DNA of 6,818 nt. It comes from Bacillota bacterium (GTDB taxonomy: Bacteria; Bacillota; Clostridia; Lachnospirales; Lachnospiraceae). Positions 1 to 5,844 of this stretch are shown one piece after another. Under the pieces are notes generated by a model. The model was not told the origin of the DNA and did no database searches. It saw nothing but the letters and a program-made list of their open reading frames with translations. The number at the start of each line of letters is the position of its first letter. Positions within the stretch are counted from its first letter, which is position 1. The translations under genes were made by a program, and so were the position numbers. The stretch is from positions 1-6,818 of the forward strand of contig JAEZHX010000258.1 of assembly GCA_023436765.1 (NCBI GenBank). The letters are read 5' to 3'.

Positions 1-2
1 TG

Positions 3-101
3 TCGATTATCTACGACAGCAGGAATGAATATCGTATTCGTTCCTACCGCAGCGATATCCTGAAGAAGAACTGCAACAGATCCGATATTATCTTTCTATA
101 A
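3..101 (+). CDS. C-terminal end of an unidentified gene (partial at the left edge)
   Basis: The third forward frame is open from the window edge and ends with TAA at 99-101, giving 32 residues. It is rich in charged and aromatic residues (a YRIRSYRSD stretch, then KKN and NRSD) and ends DIIFL. The other two forward frames hit stops by positions 27 and 63, so this is the only frame likely to be coding. The product is soluble-looking and no family is recognised. No clear terminator hairpin lies between its stop and the next gene, so limited read-through into the BspA-like gene is possible. The start lies outside the window. That it is a real gene is inferred from frame openness and composition only. 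Confidence 0.4.
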   Translation, partial: SIIYDSRNEYRIRSYRSDILKKNCNRSDIIFL

Positions 102-111
102 TTTAACATAA

Positions 112-158
112 TTTACACTTGCAACCAAAATGACATATATATCGTCTATCATTAAGAT
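112..158 (+). promoter_or_regulatory. Candidate sigma-A type promoter(s) for the BspA-like gene
   Basis: The AT-rich spacer holds two overlapping candidates. One is TTTACA (112-117), an 18-base spacer, then TATATA (136-141). The other is ATGACA (130-135), a 17-base spacer, then TAAGAT (153-158). Each -35 matches the consensus at five of six positions and each -10 at four of six. Either would give a short leader before the Shine-Dalgarno AAAGGAG at 182-188. Which one is used cannot be decided from sequence. Confidence 0.35.
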
Positions 159-198
159 AAAGCAAATGTAACAATCAAAAGAAAGGAGTACGAGAATA

Positions 199-2427
199 AT
201 GTTCATACTATTTCATAACGAAAAGAAAAGAACGATTAACATAATAACGATACTGATCCTTCTTGCTGCAGTTCTTCTGTTTCTTCCAAAGACTGCCCTG
301 GCCGCAGAGAATCAAACGATCTACTCGAATGATATCTACCAATATGTCATTACGGACGGAGCTAAAAAGGAAGCTTCCCTTATTGGCTTCACCGCAAAAG
401 AAGCCAGGGCGGAGCTGCTCATCCCCGGTAAGGTGACCCTGCAGGGGCAGGAGTATACGATTACGAAGGTTGATATCCGCTGGGACTATTATGAGAATAC
501 CGATTACAAGAACTTCTATAACGGAGTTGAGAAGTTGACCTTTGCTGATGGTTTTCAGGGTACGGTGGAAAATCCCTTGTTTGCATTTCCTAAGGCCAGA
601 ACCATGGAATTCTTAGGAACCATTGCACCACAAAAGGTTAAGGTGAGTTTATCAAACCGCAGCCAGACCCCGGATATCACCTACATCGTTCCTCAGGGTA
701 CGGAAAACACCTATCGTAAGGTGATTGAGGCTGTCATCTCCTATGATAACGGCAGCGATCTGTATGAAATGGACATTCCTGTTAATCCTACAATCATTAC
801 CCAGGGAGCAGATAACGCTGAGAATGGGATATTCTCCAAGGATGGATTACTTTATCAGGTTACCGCTTCTGCAAAAGACGGTACAGGTAAGGTTCAGCTG
901 ATCGGTATAACCGGTGAAAGGAAGCATTCCTATCTTAATTTACCGTCAGCGATTACAAATAACAGTTATACCTATCAGTTAACTAAGCTAAATAAGTTCA
1001 GCCTGGTGCGCATCGGTGCTGTTGTGATCGTAATCCCGGACACTGTTACCGAGATGGAATCCTCCGTATTTGATCGGCAGGTGGAGCTGTTGTTCCTATC
1101 GAAGAATTGCAAACTCCTTCCTAAGAACCTGATCACCGATGAGAATGACGACAGCAGCCTTCGATTTGTCTATGTTCCCGAAGGGGTTACCACTATTTCT
1201 AATCAGGCCTTTAGTGACCGGATGAAGAACGAAGGCAGCATTATCCTTCCGACCTCGATTAAAACCCTGGGTAAGCAGTCGCTGTATAGCTTTAAATTAG
1301 TAACCTTCCTAAATAAGAATCCGATTGATAAGCTCTCCGGGGCAATTAAGAGCGGAACCACTGTGAAGGTGAATTCCTCCTCCAAATCAGCTTATCAGAA
1401 AGCTCTCGGCAGTAAGATCTCTGTTGTGTCCGCTAAGAATGTGGTCAAAGCCGCTAAGCTAACAGTGAACAGCTCAAGCCTGTCTCTGAATACCGCACAG
1501 ACTTCTACGTTAAAGGGTACCCTTACCAAAGGCTCAAATGAAACAGTATTCTGGCTTTCCAGCGATACCAGCATTTTTGATGTAACCTCTAAGGGTGTGG
1601 TAAGCCCGAAAAAGGCCGGCACTGCTTATGCTATCGCATATACCAGAACCTCCGGGCTATACAAGGCTATTAAGGTAACTGTTACCGATAAGCTGATAAC
1701 AGATGGGATCTATACGTATCGGGTTACCGATGCCGCCCGCAGAACAGTTAGCTTATGTAGGATCAAGCCTACTTCCTCCACGAAGAAGATCAGCATTCCC
1801 GAAAAGATCAGCTATAACGGCAAAACCTATACAGTTACCGGAGTGATAGCTGACCCTGATGATACAAGTAAGCCCTTAATCGATAACCGCTATAAAGATA
1901 ATAAGATTGAGACCATCTGCTTTCCGAAGACCATCACCGGAGCTGTCGGATATCTGGGTGAGCTAAAACTTATTAAAAGTATCACGTTCCAGGGTAAGTC
2001 AGCACCGGCATCCATAGAAAACTGGTATGCGGACGGCGGTCTGCTAGCCTTCAAAGCAATTATTTACGTTCCAAAGGGCAGTGTAGCTTCTTATACCTCA
2101 GCACTCTGGTTAAGTGCGGAAGAGAGTATGTACTCCGTCCTTCATTATGGCTCCAGAATGGATTATCATATCGTTGAGATAGGCAGCGATCAGCCCCAGC
2201 GCTTTGTCATGGGCGGCGTTCTATATACGGTGATCAAGAAGGCCGGATCCGGTAAGGGTGAGGTCGCCGTGATAGGTGCGGATGTCACCCTGACGAAAAT
2301 AACGATAAAGGATACCGTTACCTATGGGAAATATACGTATAAGGTAACCAAAATTAATAAGGGTGCGCTAGATCAAAGTAAGGCAACGGAAATCAATATC
2401 AGTTCATCCATTAAACAGCTGAAATAA
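199..2427 (+). CDS. Exported BspA-like leucine-rich-repeat protein with a bacterial Ig-like domain, probably C-terminally shortened
   Basis: This is probably a secreted or surface adhesion/ligand-binding protein; no catalytic motif is visible. AAAGGAG at 182-188 lies 10 bases before the ATG. Residues 1-36 form a signal peptide: KKR, a hydrophobic core at about 13-30, then an ALA-type cleavage site near 35. The mature protein is modular. Opening caps of the type Y-x-Y-x-V-T-D, then an IP strand and a Y-T-V-T-x-V strand, occur near residues 46-92, 210-262, 503-560 and 669-725. Degenerate BspA-type LRR follows, clearest at 270-380 (VPEGVTTISNQAF). Modules 1-3 close with a VP-x-G-x(3-4)-Y or similar segment (near 160-170, 385-400, 630-645). 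Residues 419-497 resemble a Big_2 Ig-like domain. The fourth module has only its opening cap, and the protein stops at SSSIKQLK, where an LRR run would be expected, so I suspect truncation. The family assignment rests on pattern recognition; ligand and anchoring are unknown, and no LPXTG, SLH or LysM anchor is present. Confidence 0.85.
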   Translation: MFILFHNEKKRTINIITILILLAAVLLFLPKTALAAENQTIYSNDIYQYVITDGAKKEASLIGFTAKEARAELLIPGKVTLQGQEYTITKVDIRWDYYENTDYKNFYNGVEKLTFADGFQGTVENPLFAFPKARTMEFLGTIAPQKVKVSLSNRSQTPDITYIVPQGTENTYRKVIEAVISYDNGSDLYEMDIPVNPTIITQGADNAENGIFSKDGLLYQVTASAKDGTGKVQLIGITGERKHSYLNLPSAITNNSYTYQLTKLNKFSLVRIGAVVIVIPDTVTEMESSVFDRQVELLFLSKNCKLLPKNLITDENDDSSLRFVYVPEGVTTISNQAFSDRMKNEGSIILPTSIKTLGKQSLYSFKLVTFLNKNPIDKLSGAIKSGTTVKVNSSSKSAYQKALGSKISVVSAKNVVKAAKLTVNSSSLSLNTAQTSTLKGTLTKGSNETVFWLSSDTSIFDVTSKGVVSPKKAGTAYAIAYTRTSGLYKAIKVTVTDKLITDGIYTYRVTDAARRTVSLCRIKPTSSTKKISIPEKISYNGKTYTVTGVIADPDDTSKPLIDNRYKDNKIETICFPKTITGAVGYLGELKLIKSITFQGKSAPASIENWYADGGLLAFKAIIYVPKGSVASYTSALWLSAEESMYSVLHYGSRMDYHIVEIGSDQPQRFVMGGVLYTVIKKAGSGKGEVAVIGADVTLTKITIKDTVTYGKYTYKVTKINKGALDQSKATEINISSSIKQLK

Positions 2428-2502
2428 TTTAATTTAATCAAGTATCAAGCTCTGGAAGCTTCAAGCTGTTTATTCTGGATAGGCTACGGCTTCGGGAATA
2501 AC

Positions 2503-2539
2503 AAAGGGATGAGCTACCACTTCGGTAGTTTATCCCTTT
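2503..2539 (+). terminator. Long hairpin downstream of the BspA-like gene, possible terminator
   Basis: Arms 2503-2518 (AAAGGGATGAGCTACC) and 2524-2539 (GGTAGTTTATCCCTTT) pair along all 16 positions, with two G-U wobbles, around a 5-base ACTTC loop. The stem starts with AAA and ends with TTT, so the short U tract is part of the stem, and no longer T run follows on either strand. It sits 75 bases after the stop of the BspA-like gene, so ending that transcript is its likely job. The weak U tract leaves room for another role, such as transcript stabilisation. Confidence 0.5.
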
Positions 2540-2598
2540 ACTATTGCTATGGGGCCAAAGGCTTACTTTTCGAAATGTGTGATAACAGATATATGCAC

Positions 2599-2627
2599 TT
2601 GTAAAAAAATGTGTTATACGATATAAT
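2599..2627 (+). promoter_or_regulatory. Promoter with perfect -10 driving the leader region and probably the LysM gene
   Basis: TTGTAA (2599-2604), a 17-base spacer and TATAAT (2622-2627) form the best promoter in the window. The -10 is perfect and the -35 matches TTGACA at four of six positions. Predicted transcription start is near 2634. A short inverted repeat, ATAACA (2582-2587) and TGTTAT (2612-2617), brackets the -35 and could be an operator, but such short repeats are common in AT-rich DNA. No stronger promoter was found between here and the ATG at 3006, so the LysM gene would have a leader of about 370 bases with a terminator inside it. Confidence 0.6.
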
Positions 2628-2671
2628 TTATTGTGTGTCACTTAATGTAAATTTTCTGATTCTGGGGGATT

Positions 2672-2709
2672 GACAATATGTACCTGACGCAATATTGTCT
2701 TAGCAGACA
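2672..2709 (+). promoter_or_regulatory. Two mutually exclusive leader hairpins overlapping a possible leader-ORF start
   Basis: Stem A pairs GACAATAT (2672-2679) with ATATTGTC (2692-2699): 8 perfect pairs with a 12-base loop. It covers the first two bases of the ATG at 2678-2680. Stem B pairs TGTCT (2696-2700) with AGACA (2705-2709) around a TAGC loop. It shares bases 2696-2699 with stem A, so only one of them can form. Competing hairpins of this kind, upstream of an intrinsic terminator, are typical of attenuation leaders. The pairing is seen directly in the sequence; the regulatory role is inference. Confidence 0.4.
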
Positions 2710-2854
2710 GAGGATAATTCAGTCCTTTTTTGGTATAACCTGTTCTTTCATAACAATGTTTTGGGCGCATTTCGTCCACGGTCTTTCGTGGGTAGTATGC
2801 GCCCTTTTTGCGTTTCTCTATATGCAGGGGAAATCGGCGCAGCAACAAATGTGA
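2678..2854 (+). CDS. Possible hydrophobic leader peptide ORF, 58 residues
   Basis: ATG at 2678 opens 58 codons ending with TGA at 2852-2854. A G5 tract at 2664-2668 lies nine bases upstream and could act as a weak Shine-Dalgarno. The peptide starts MYLTQYCLS. Its middle (about residues 17-49) is strongly hydrophobic and aromatic, with FFGITCSFITMFW and WVVCALFAFLY, consistent with one or two membrane segments. The ORF reads straight through the intrinsic terminator at 2763-2809, so ribosomes translating it would break that hairpin, as in translation-coupled attenuators of Gram-positive resistance genes. Against a real gene: the last ten or so codons fall in the decayed DUF6273 fragment, in a different frame, so its 3' end is chimeric. 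No family is recognised. It may be a fortuitous ORF. Confidence 0.3.
   Translation: MYLTQYCLSRQRIIQSFFGITCSFITMFWAHFVHGLSWVVCALFAFLYMQGKSAQQQM
2763..2809 (+). terminator. Intrinsic terminator inside the leader (candidate attenuator)
   Basis: GGGCGCAT (2763-2770) pairs perfectly with ATGCGCCC (2797-2804), and TTTTT (2805-2809) follows at once. Inside the outer stem, CCACG (2776-2780) pairs with CGTGG (2787-2791) around a GTCTTT loop. The GC-rich stem followed by a T run is a classic Rho-independent terminator in the plus direction. The minus strand has no matching T run. A transcript from the promoter at 2599-2627 would end after about 175 bases, giving either a small RNA or an attenuated leader for the gene at 3006. 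Confidence 0.75.
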
Positions 2855-2974
2855 CAGATGCTTTCACAAGCAATGAGCTAGGCCCAATTAGCAACTACAA
2901 AAAGCGATGACGAGTTTACAAGCAGCATAAGCGAACCTTTTTCTGCTTCTTCTGCTTCTAATCTCATCCTAAAC
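2824..2974 (+). pseudogene. Decayed fragment of a DUF6273-type domain
   Basis: From 2824 the reading AGE-IGAATN-VTDAF-TSNEL is open to 2880. After a one-base shift (frame starting at 2882) it continues AQLATTKSDD-EFTSS and on to EPF and LILN, then TAA at 2975. The same order occurs in the LysM protein at 3390-3530: AGERGSS, VTDAF, DEL, LATTKND, FTS, PF, ILS. By eye about half the residues match over roughly 48 positions. Loss of a GC dinucleotide, turning an ancestral GGCGCC into GGCC at 2881-2884, would explain the frameshift. No start codon, signal peptide, or WWLRSP/FHLNLN motif is present, so this is an internal shard of a paralogue, not of the LysM gene itself. Homology upstream stops abruptly around 2822-2824, next to the leader module. 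Confidence 0.75.
2942..2959 (+). repeat. Tandem 9-bp duplication in the DUF6273 fragment
   Basis: TCTGCTTCT occurs twice in tandem, at 2942-2950 and 2951-2959. In the fragment's frame it encodes Ser-Ala-Ser twice. Removing one copy improves the alignment with the PF-ASVNGILS part of the LysM protein, so it looks like a slippage duplication acquired after the fragment lost function. Confidence 0.6.
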
Positions 2975-2988
2975 TAATTTAAGATGAT

Positions 2989-2997
2989 AAGGGGGGG
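2989..2997 (+). promoter_or_regulatory. G-tract ribosome binding site of the LysM gene
   Basis: AA followed by seven G residues ends eight bases before the ATG at 3006. It supports that start, but the usual AGGAGG is replaced by a homopolymer, which can change length by replication slippage. Confidence 0.6.
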
Positions 2998-3005
2998 ACA
3001 ATCGT

Positions 3006-5723
3006 ATGAAGAAACGATTTTTAGCAATACTGCTGGGCCTGTGCATGGTGGTAACGCTGCTACCCACGGTGGCGCTGGCGGTGGGAGAAACTACTGCTGC
3101 CATCCAGCTCGGTACATCCGCCATCAGCGGCTATGACAGAACGACCGGGTATGACTACATTTATTTTGGCAGCTACGACAGCACCCCAATCAAATGGCGG
3201 GTGCTATCTGACACAAGCAGCGGTGAAAGCTATAAGGACGCTGGCGGTGACGACTACACCGGCCGCTCCCTGTTCCTGCTGTCGGAAGGTCTGCTCGGAA
3301 CGGGAACCTACGGAGATGTGTATTTTAAACAAGACTCTTCCAGCAACGCATGGCAGAACAGTGACGCGCAGGCTTGGTGCAAGGACTTTGCCGGTGAAAG
3401 AGGTTCTAGCGTAACTGACGCTTTCAGCGGGGATGAGCTTGCGGCCATATTAGCAACCACAAAAAATGATAATGGATTTACCAGCACCACAGCCTCAGTA
3501 CCGTTTGCAAGTGTTAATGGAATTTTGAGCGGAGATAAGGTGTTCTTCCTGTCTGCAGAAGAATCGGAAAACTCCGATTACGGGTTTGATGACGACGACG
3601 CAAGAATAGCGAATTACGACGCGAGCGCCCGGGGTTGGTGGCTCCGTTCTCCGTGTGCCCACGGTGATGACTCTGCCGGCCTCGTGACCGGCGGTGGGAA
3701 TGTGCTCGACTGCAATGTCAACGCCGCCTGGGCTGCTCGCCCCGCTTTTCATTTAAATCTGAACTCTGTCCTCTTCACATCTGCCGCTGATAACAGTGGA
3801 CATAACGATAGTTTTATGGTTCCCACTGCATACATCGGCAACGAATGGAAATTGACCCTTGCAGACAATAACGATTTTTCAGCTGATGCATCGATCTCCG
3901 GCTCAGTTAATTTGAGCGAGGGATATTCAGATGAAACACTAATAATCAATCATGCCGCCCTTTCCTCTCTGTCAGCAGAGTACACCAACGTTACCGCCAT
4001 GCTGACAGATGAAACCAGCAAGATTCTCTATTATGGCTCAATCAATCCTGATCCATCTGCAACAGAGAGCTTCTTTGCCATCCCAATAGGGCTTAATATA
4101 GGGGAATACAGTCTTTATGTTTACGGTGAGGACTGGAACGAAGAAAATTATACCGACTATGCGACTGGGAAACCGTTCAGTACGAAGATTGTTGTGTCAG
4201 CTCCCCACACCCACTCCTACAGTCTTACATATCAGTATTCAGATGGCACAGGGCATTGGCAGGAGTGCTCTGATGCAAGCTGCCCCGATGCGGATAAAGG
4301 CAAAACCGCAACAGAAGCCCACAGCTATAGTGATGAATCCGATACCCTCTGCGACACCTGCGGCTATACCCGGACGATAACACCGATCCACAGCCACAGC
4401 CTTGCATATAAGTATTCAGACGGCACAGGGCATTGGCAGGAGTGCTCCGATGCAAGCTGCCCCGATGCGGATAAAGGCAAGACCGCAACAGAAGCCCACA
4501 GCTATAGTGGTGATTCTGATACTTCCTGCGACACCTGCGGCTATATACGCACGAATGGCATGGGTGGTAATGGCGACAATGACGATAGCGACGACGATGA
4601 CCCTACTATTACACCATCAACATCTGTAACTGTTCCAGTATCAATCAACGAGAATAGCACACAGGTTAACGCAAGAATAAGCGGAACAACGGCAATCATC
4701 GATGATACAAAACTCTCCTCATTCGATACTGTACTTGGCGACCATGTGGACGATGTAGACTCTATCACCCTTAACTTTTCCGTATTGAACAAGAAAATTA
4801 ACGCCGTTGAACTCAGTGCCGATCTGATAGAAAAGATACATAACTTAATGTCCGGTTTGAATGCTAGACCTGAAATTCTTAAGGTGATTTTTACTGATAA
4901 CTCATCCATTGGCTTTGACGCAGAGTCACTTCGTAGAATGTATGAATGGGCGAATGCACTCAATATTACCATTTCCATCAAGCGTATAGAGGATAGCCTT
5001 GTTAACAGCTTACAGCAGCAGACCATAGGTAATCGTCCGGCTTTAGATATTAACATCACCAGCGGTAGTATGCCTATTTCCGACATAGGTGGTAATATGA
5101 CCATGTCTACCCCTTATGAACTTAATTCTGGCGAAAATGCGGAGGGCATAAAAGTGTTCTATGTGGATGACAACGGAAACAAAGAGCCTTGCGATACGAA
5201 CTATGACAGTGTGAAAAAAAAGGTTAAATGGGAAACTGACCACCTCTCTGTCTACATGATAGGGTATGAGGAGCCACAGATAAGTCCCAAAACAGGCGAC
5301 GATACTCCTGCCGAGGAAATTCACCAAAATCCGGACGCTGAGGACAAGCCCTCAACTGCTCCTGCGTATATGACATATACCGTGAAACACGGGGATACCC
5401 TTTGGGCTATCTCCCTAAAATATGGCTGTACTATTTCAGAGATTGTAACGGCAAACAGCGACCTGATTAAAAATCCGAATTTAATTTATGCGGGCTGTCA
5501 GCTTAAAATCCCGCAGAGTGCATCAAGGAACACAGATAATAACCCTGATGCAATTCTTCCGGGGGATAAGAAAACCGCAGTCTATATCGTAAAACGTGGC
5601 GATACCCTTTGGGCAATCTCCCAAAAGTATGGCTGCACCATAGCGGAGATCGTTGCCCTTAACGGCGAACTAATTACTGACTCGGATTTGATTTTCGACG
5701 GATGGGAATTGAAAATACCATGA
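3006..5723 (+). CDS. Exported DUF6273-type surface protein with Cys/His repeats and two C-terminal LysM domains
   Basis: This is a probable wall-attached protein of 905 residues. Residues 1-25 are a signal peptide (KKR, hydrophobic core, TVALA). Residues 49-257 form a DUF6273-type domain: YIYFGSY and IKWRVL at the start, WWLRSP at 211-216, RPAFHLNLNSVLF at 245-257. A beta-rich stretch runs to about 400. Two 61-residue-period repeats (401-461 and 462-517) carry HxHS, GHWQEC and CDTCGY. An acidic N/D linker lies near 522-535. Residues about 540-765 (TVPVSINEN to DHLSVYMIGYEEP) match a domain I associate with clostridial S-layer-like proteins, which there often precedes SLH repeats. Here two LysM domains take that place, at 789-837 and 858-905; both have HGDTLWAIS or RGDTLWAIS, YGCTI and LKIP, and should bind peptidoglycan or chitin-like glycans. 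The start is supported by the G-tract site at 2989-2997. Expression is probably driven from 2599-2627 through an attenuator-like leader. The N-terminal part looks more GC-rich than the middle. Ligand and function are unknown. Confidence 0.88.
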   Translation: MKKRFLAILLGLCMVVTLLPTVALAVGETTAAIQLGTSAISGYDRTTGYDYIYFGSYDSTPIKWRVLSDTSSGESYKDAGGDDYTGRSLFLLSEGLLGTGTYGDVYFKQDSSSNAWQNSDAQAWCKDFAGERGSSVTDAFSGDELAAILATTKNDNGFTSTTASVPFASVNGILSGDKVFFLSAEESENSDYGFDDDDARIANYDASARGWWLRSPCAHGDDSAGLVTGGGNVLDCNVNAAWAARPAFHLNLNSVLFTSAADNSGHNDSFMVPTAYIGNEWKLTLADNNDFSADASISGSVNLSEGYSDETLIINHAALSSLSAEYTNVTAMLTDETSKILYYGSINPDPSATESFFAIPIGLNIGEYSLYVYGEDWNEENYTDYATGKPFSTKIVVSAPHTHSYSLTYQYSDGTGHWQECSDASCPDADKGKTATEAHSYSDESDTLCDTCGYTRTITPIHSHSLAYKYSDGTGHWQECSDASCPDADKGKTATEAHSYSGDSDTSCDTCGYIRTNGMGGNGDNDDSDDDDPTITPSTSVTVPVSINENSTQVNARISGTTAIIDDTKLSSFDTVLGDHVDDVDSITLNFSVLNKKINAVELSADLIEKIHNLMSGLNARPEILKVIFTDNSSIGFDAESLRRMYEWANALNITISIKRIEDSLVNSLQQQTIGNRPALDINITSGSMPISDIGGNMTMSTPYELNSGENAEGIKVFYVDDNGNKEPCDTNYDSVKKKVKWETDHLSVYMIGYEEPQISPKTGDDTPAEEIHQNPDAEDKPSTAPAYMTYTVKHGDTLWAISLKYGCTISEIVTANSDLIKNPNLIYAGCQLKIPQSASRNTDNNPDAILPGDKKTAVYIVKRGDTLWAISQKYGCTIAEIVALNGELITDSDLIFDGWELKIP
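4206..4556 (+). repeat. Near-identical tandem Cys/His-rich repeats within the LysM protein
   Basis: Copy 1 begins at 4206 and copy 2 at 4389, a 183-base period. DNA is almost identical from the GGCACAGGG core through AAAGGC and ACCGCAACAGAAGCCCAC, with a handful of synonymous changes, then diverges slightly before both copies reach TGCGACACCTGCGGCTAT. Each copy places cysteines at C-x4-C (residues 421/426 and 482/487) and C-x2-C (449/452 and 510/513), with several histidines. That could form a small metal-binding or disulfide-bonded fold. The low divergence points to a recent duplication. Confidence 0.85.
5370..5720 (+). repeat. Duplicated LysM module at the C-terminus
   Basis: Two LysM-coding units, 5370-5516 and 5579-5720, share long near-identical DNA stretches (GATACCCTTTGGGC, ATCTCCC, TATGGCTG, GAGAT). 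They are separated by a roughly 20-residue linker rich in N, D and K. Both domains keep the GDTLWAIS helix start and the closing L-x-IP strand, so both look functional. Tandem LysM copies usually raise avidity for the wall glycan. Confidence 0.85.
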
Positions 5724-5784
5724 GAATGATCAGCAAAGCAAAACGAGCGAAGGCTGTCATAAGAACTTACTAATACAGGAAACG

Positions 5785-5801
5785 TGCGCCCGCCGGGTGC
5801 A
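5785..5801. other. Small GC-rich hairpin after the LysM gene
   Basis: TGCGCCC (5785-5791) pairs with GGGTGCA (5795-5801), seven pairs including one G-T wobble, around a three-base loop. No T run follows directly. It sits just before the stronger terminator and may simply add to transcript-end structure. Confidence 0.3.
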
Positions 5802-5804
5802 CTG

Positions 5805-5844
5805 AAAAAGAACCATAGCGAAGTAATTTCCGCTATGGTTCTTT
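5805..5844. terminator. Bidirectional intrinsic terminator between convergent genes
   Basis: AAAGAACCATAGCG (5807-5820) pairs perfectly over 14 bases with CGCTATGGTTCTTT (5831-5844), with a 10-base loop. The A5 run at 5805-5809 gives a T5 run on the minus strand, so it should end the minus-strand gene (stop at 5898) well. The TTT on the plus strand also serves the LysM gene, whose stop is at 5723. Confidence 0.85.

Noticed and set aside
2428..2604. In-frame open stretch after the BspA-like stop codon, possible read-through extension
   Set aside because: The translated residues show none of the LRR pattern expected, and the stretch crosses the 2503-2539 hairpin. It is open by chance.
2438..2641. 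Minus-strand 67-residue ORF covering the 2503-2539 hairpin
   Set aside because: It spans a perfect hairpin and the promoter region, is rich in Ser, Arg and Tyr in a low-complexity way, and matches no known family; probably non-coding.
2642..2848. Minus-strand 68-residue ORF starting MLLRRFPLHIEKRKKG, which briefly recalls the cysteine-rich KTR family (FPLYCPKCKK)
   Set aside because: The matching part is the reverse complement of the DUF6273 shard and the terminator stem, and the family's cysteines are absent. No ribosome binding site was seen. The resemblance looks like chance.
2915..2943. TTTACA near 2915 as a promoter close to the LysM gene
   Set aside because: No acceptable -10 lies 16 to 18 bases downstream (only T/C-rich sequence), so it was not called.
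4541..5104. Minus-strand 187-residue ORF opposite the LysM protein
   Set aside because: It lies wholly within a well-supported plus-strand gene. Its apparent openness follows from the codon pattern of that gene, and no domain or ribosome binding site was seen.
5278..5298. SPKTGDD as a possible sortase (LPXTG-like) sorting signal in the LysM protein
   Set aside because: It is internal, lacks the leucine of LPXTG, and has no following hydrophobic segment and positively charged tail. Two LysM domains follow, which already explain wall attachment.
5043..5327. Minus-strand 94-residue ORF opposite the LysM protein
   Set aside because: It is antisense to a conserved-looking domain with no initiation signal; treated as a shadow.
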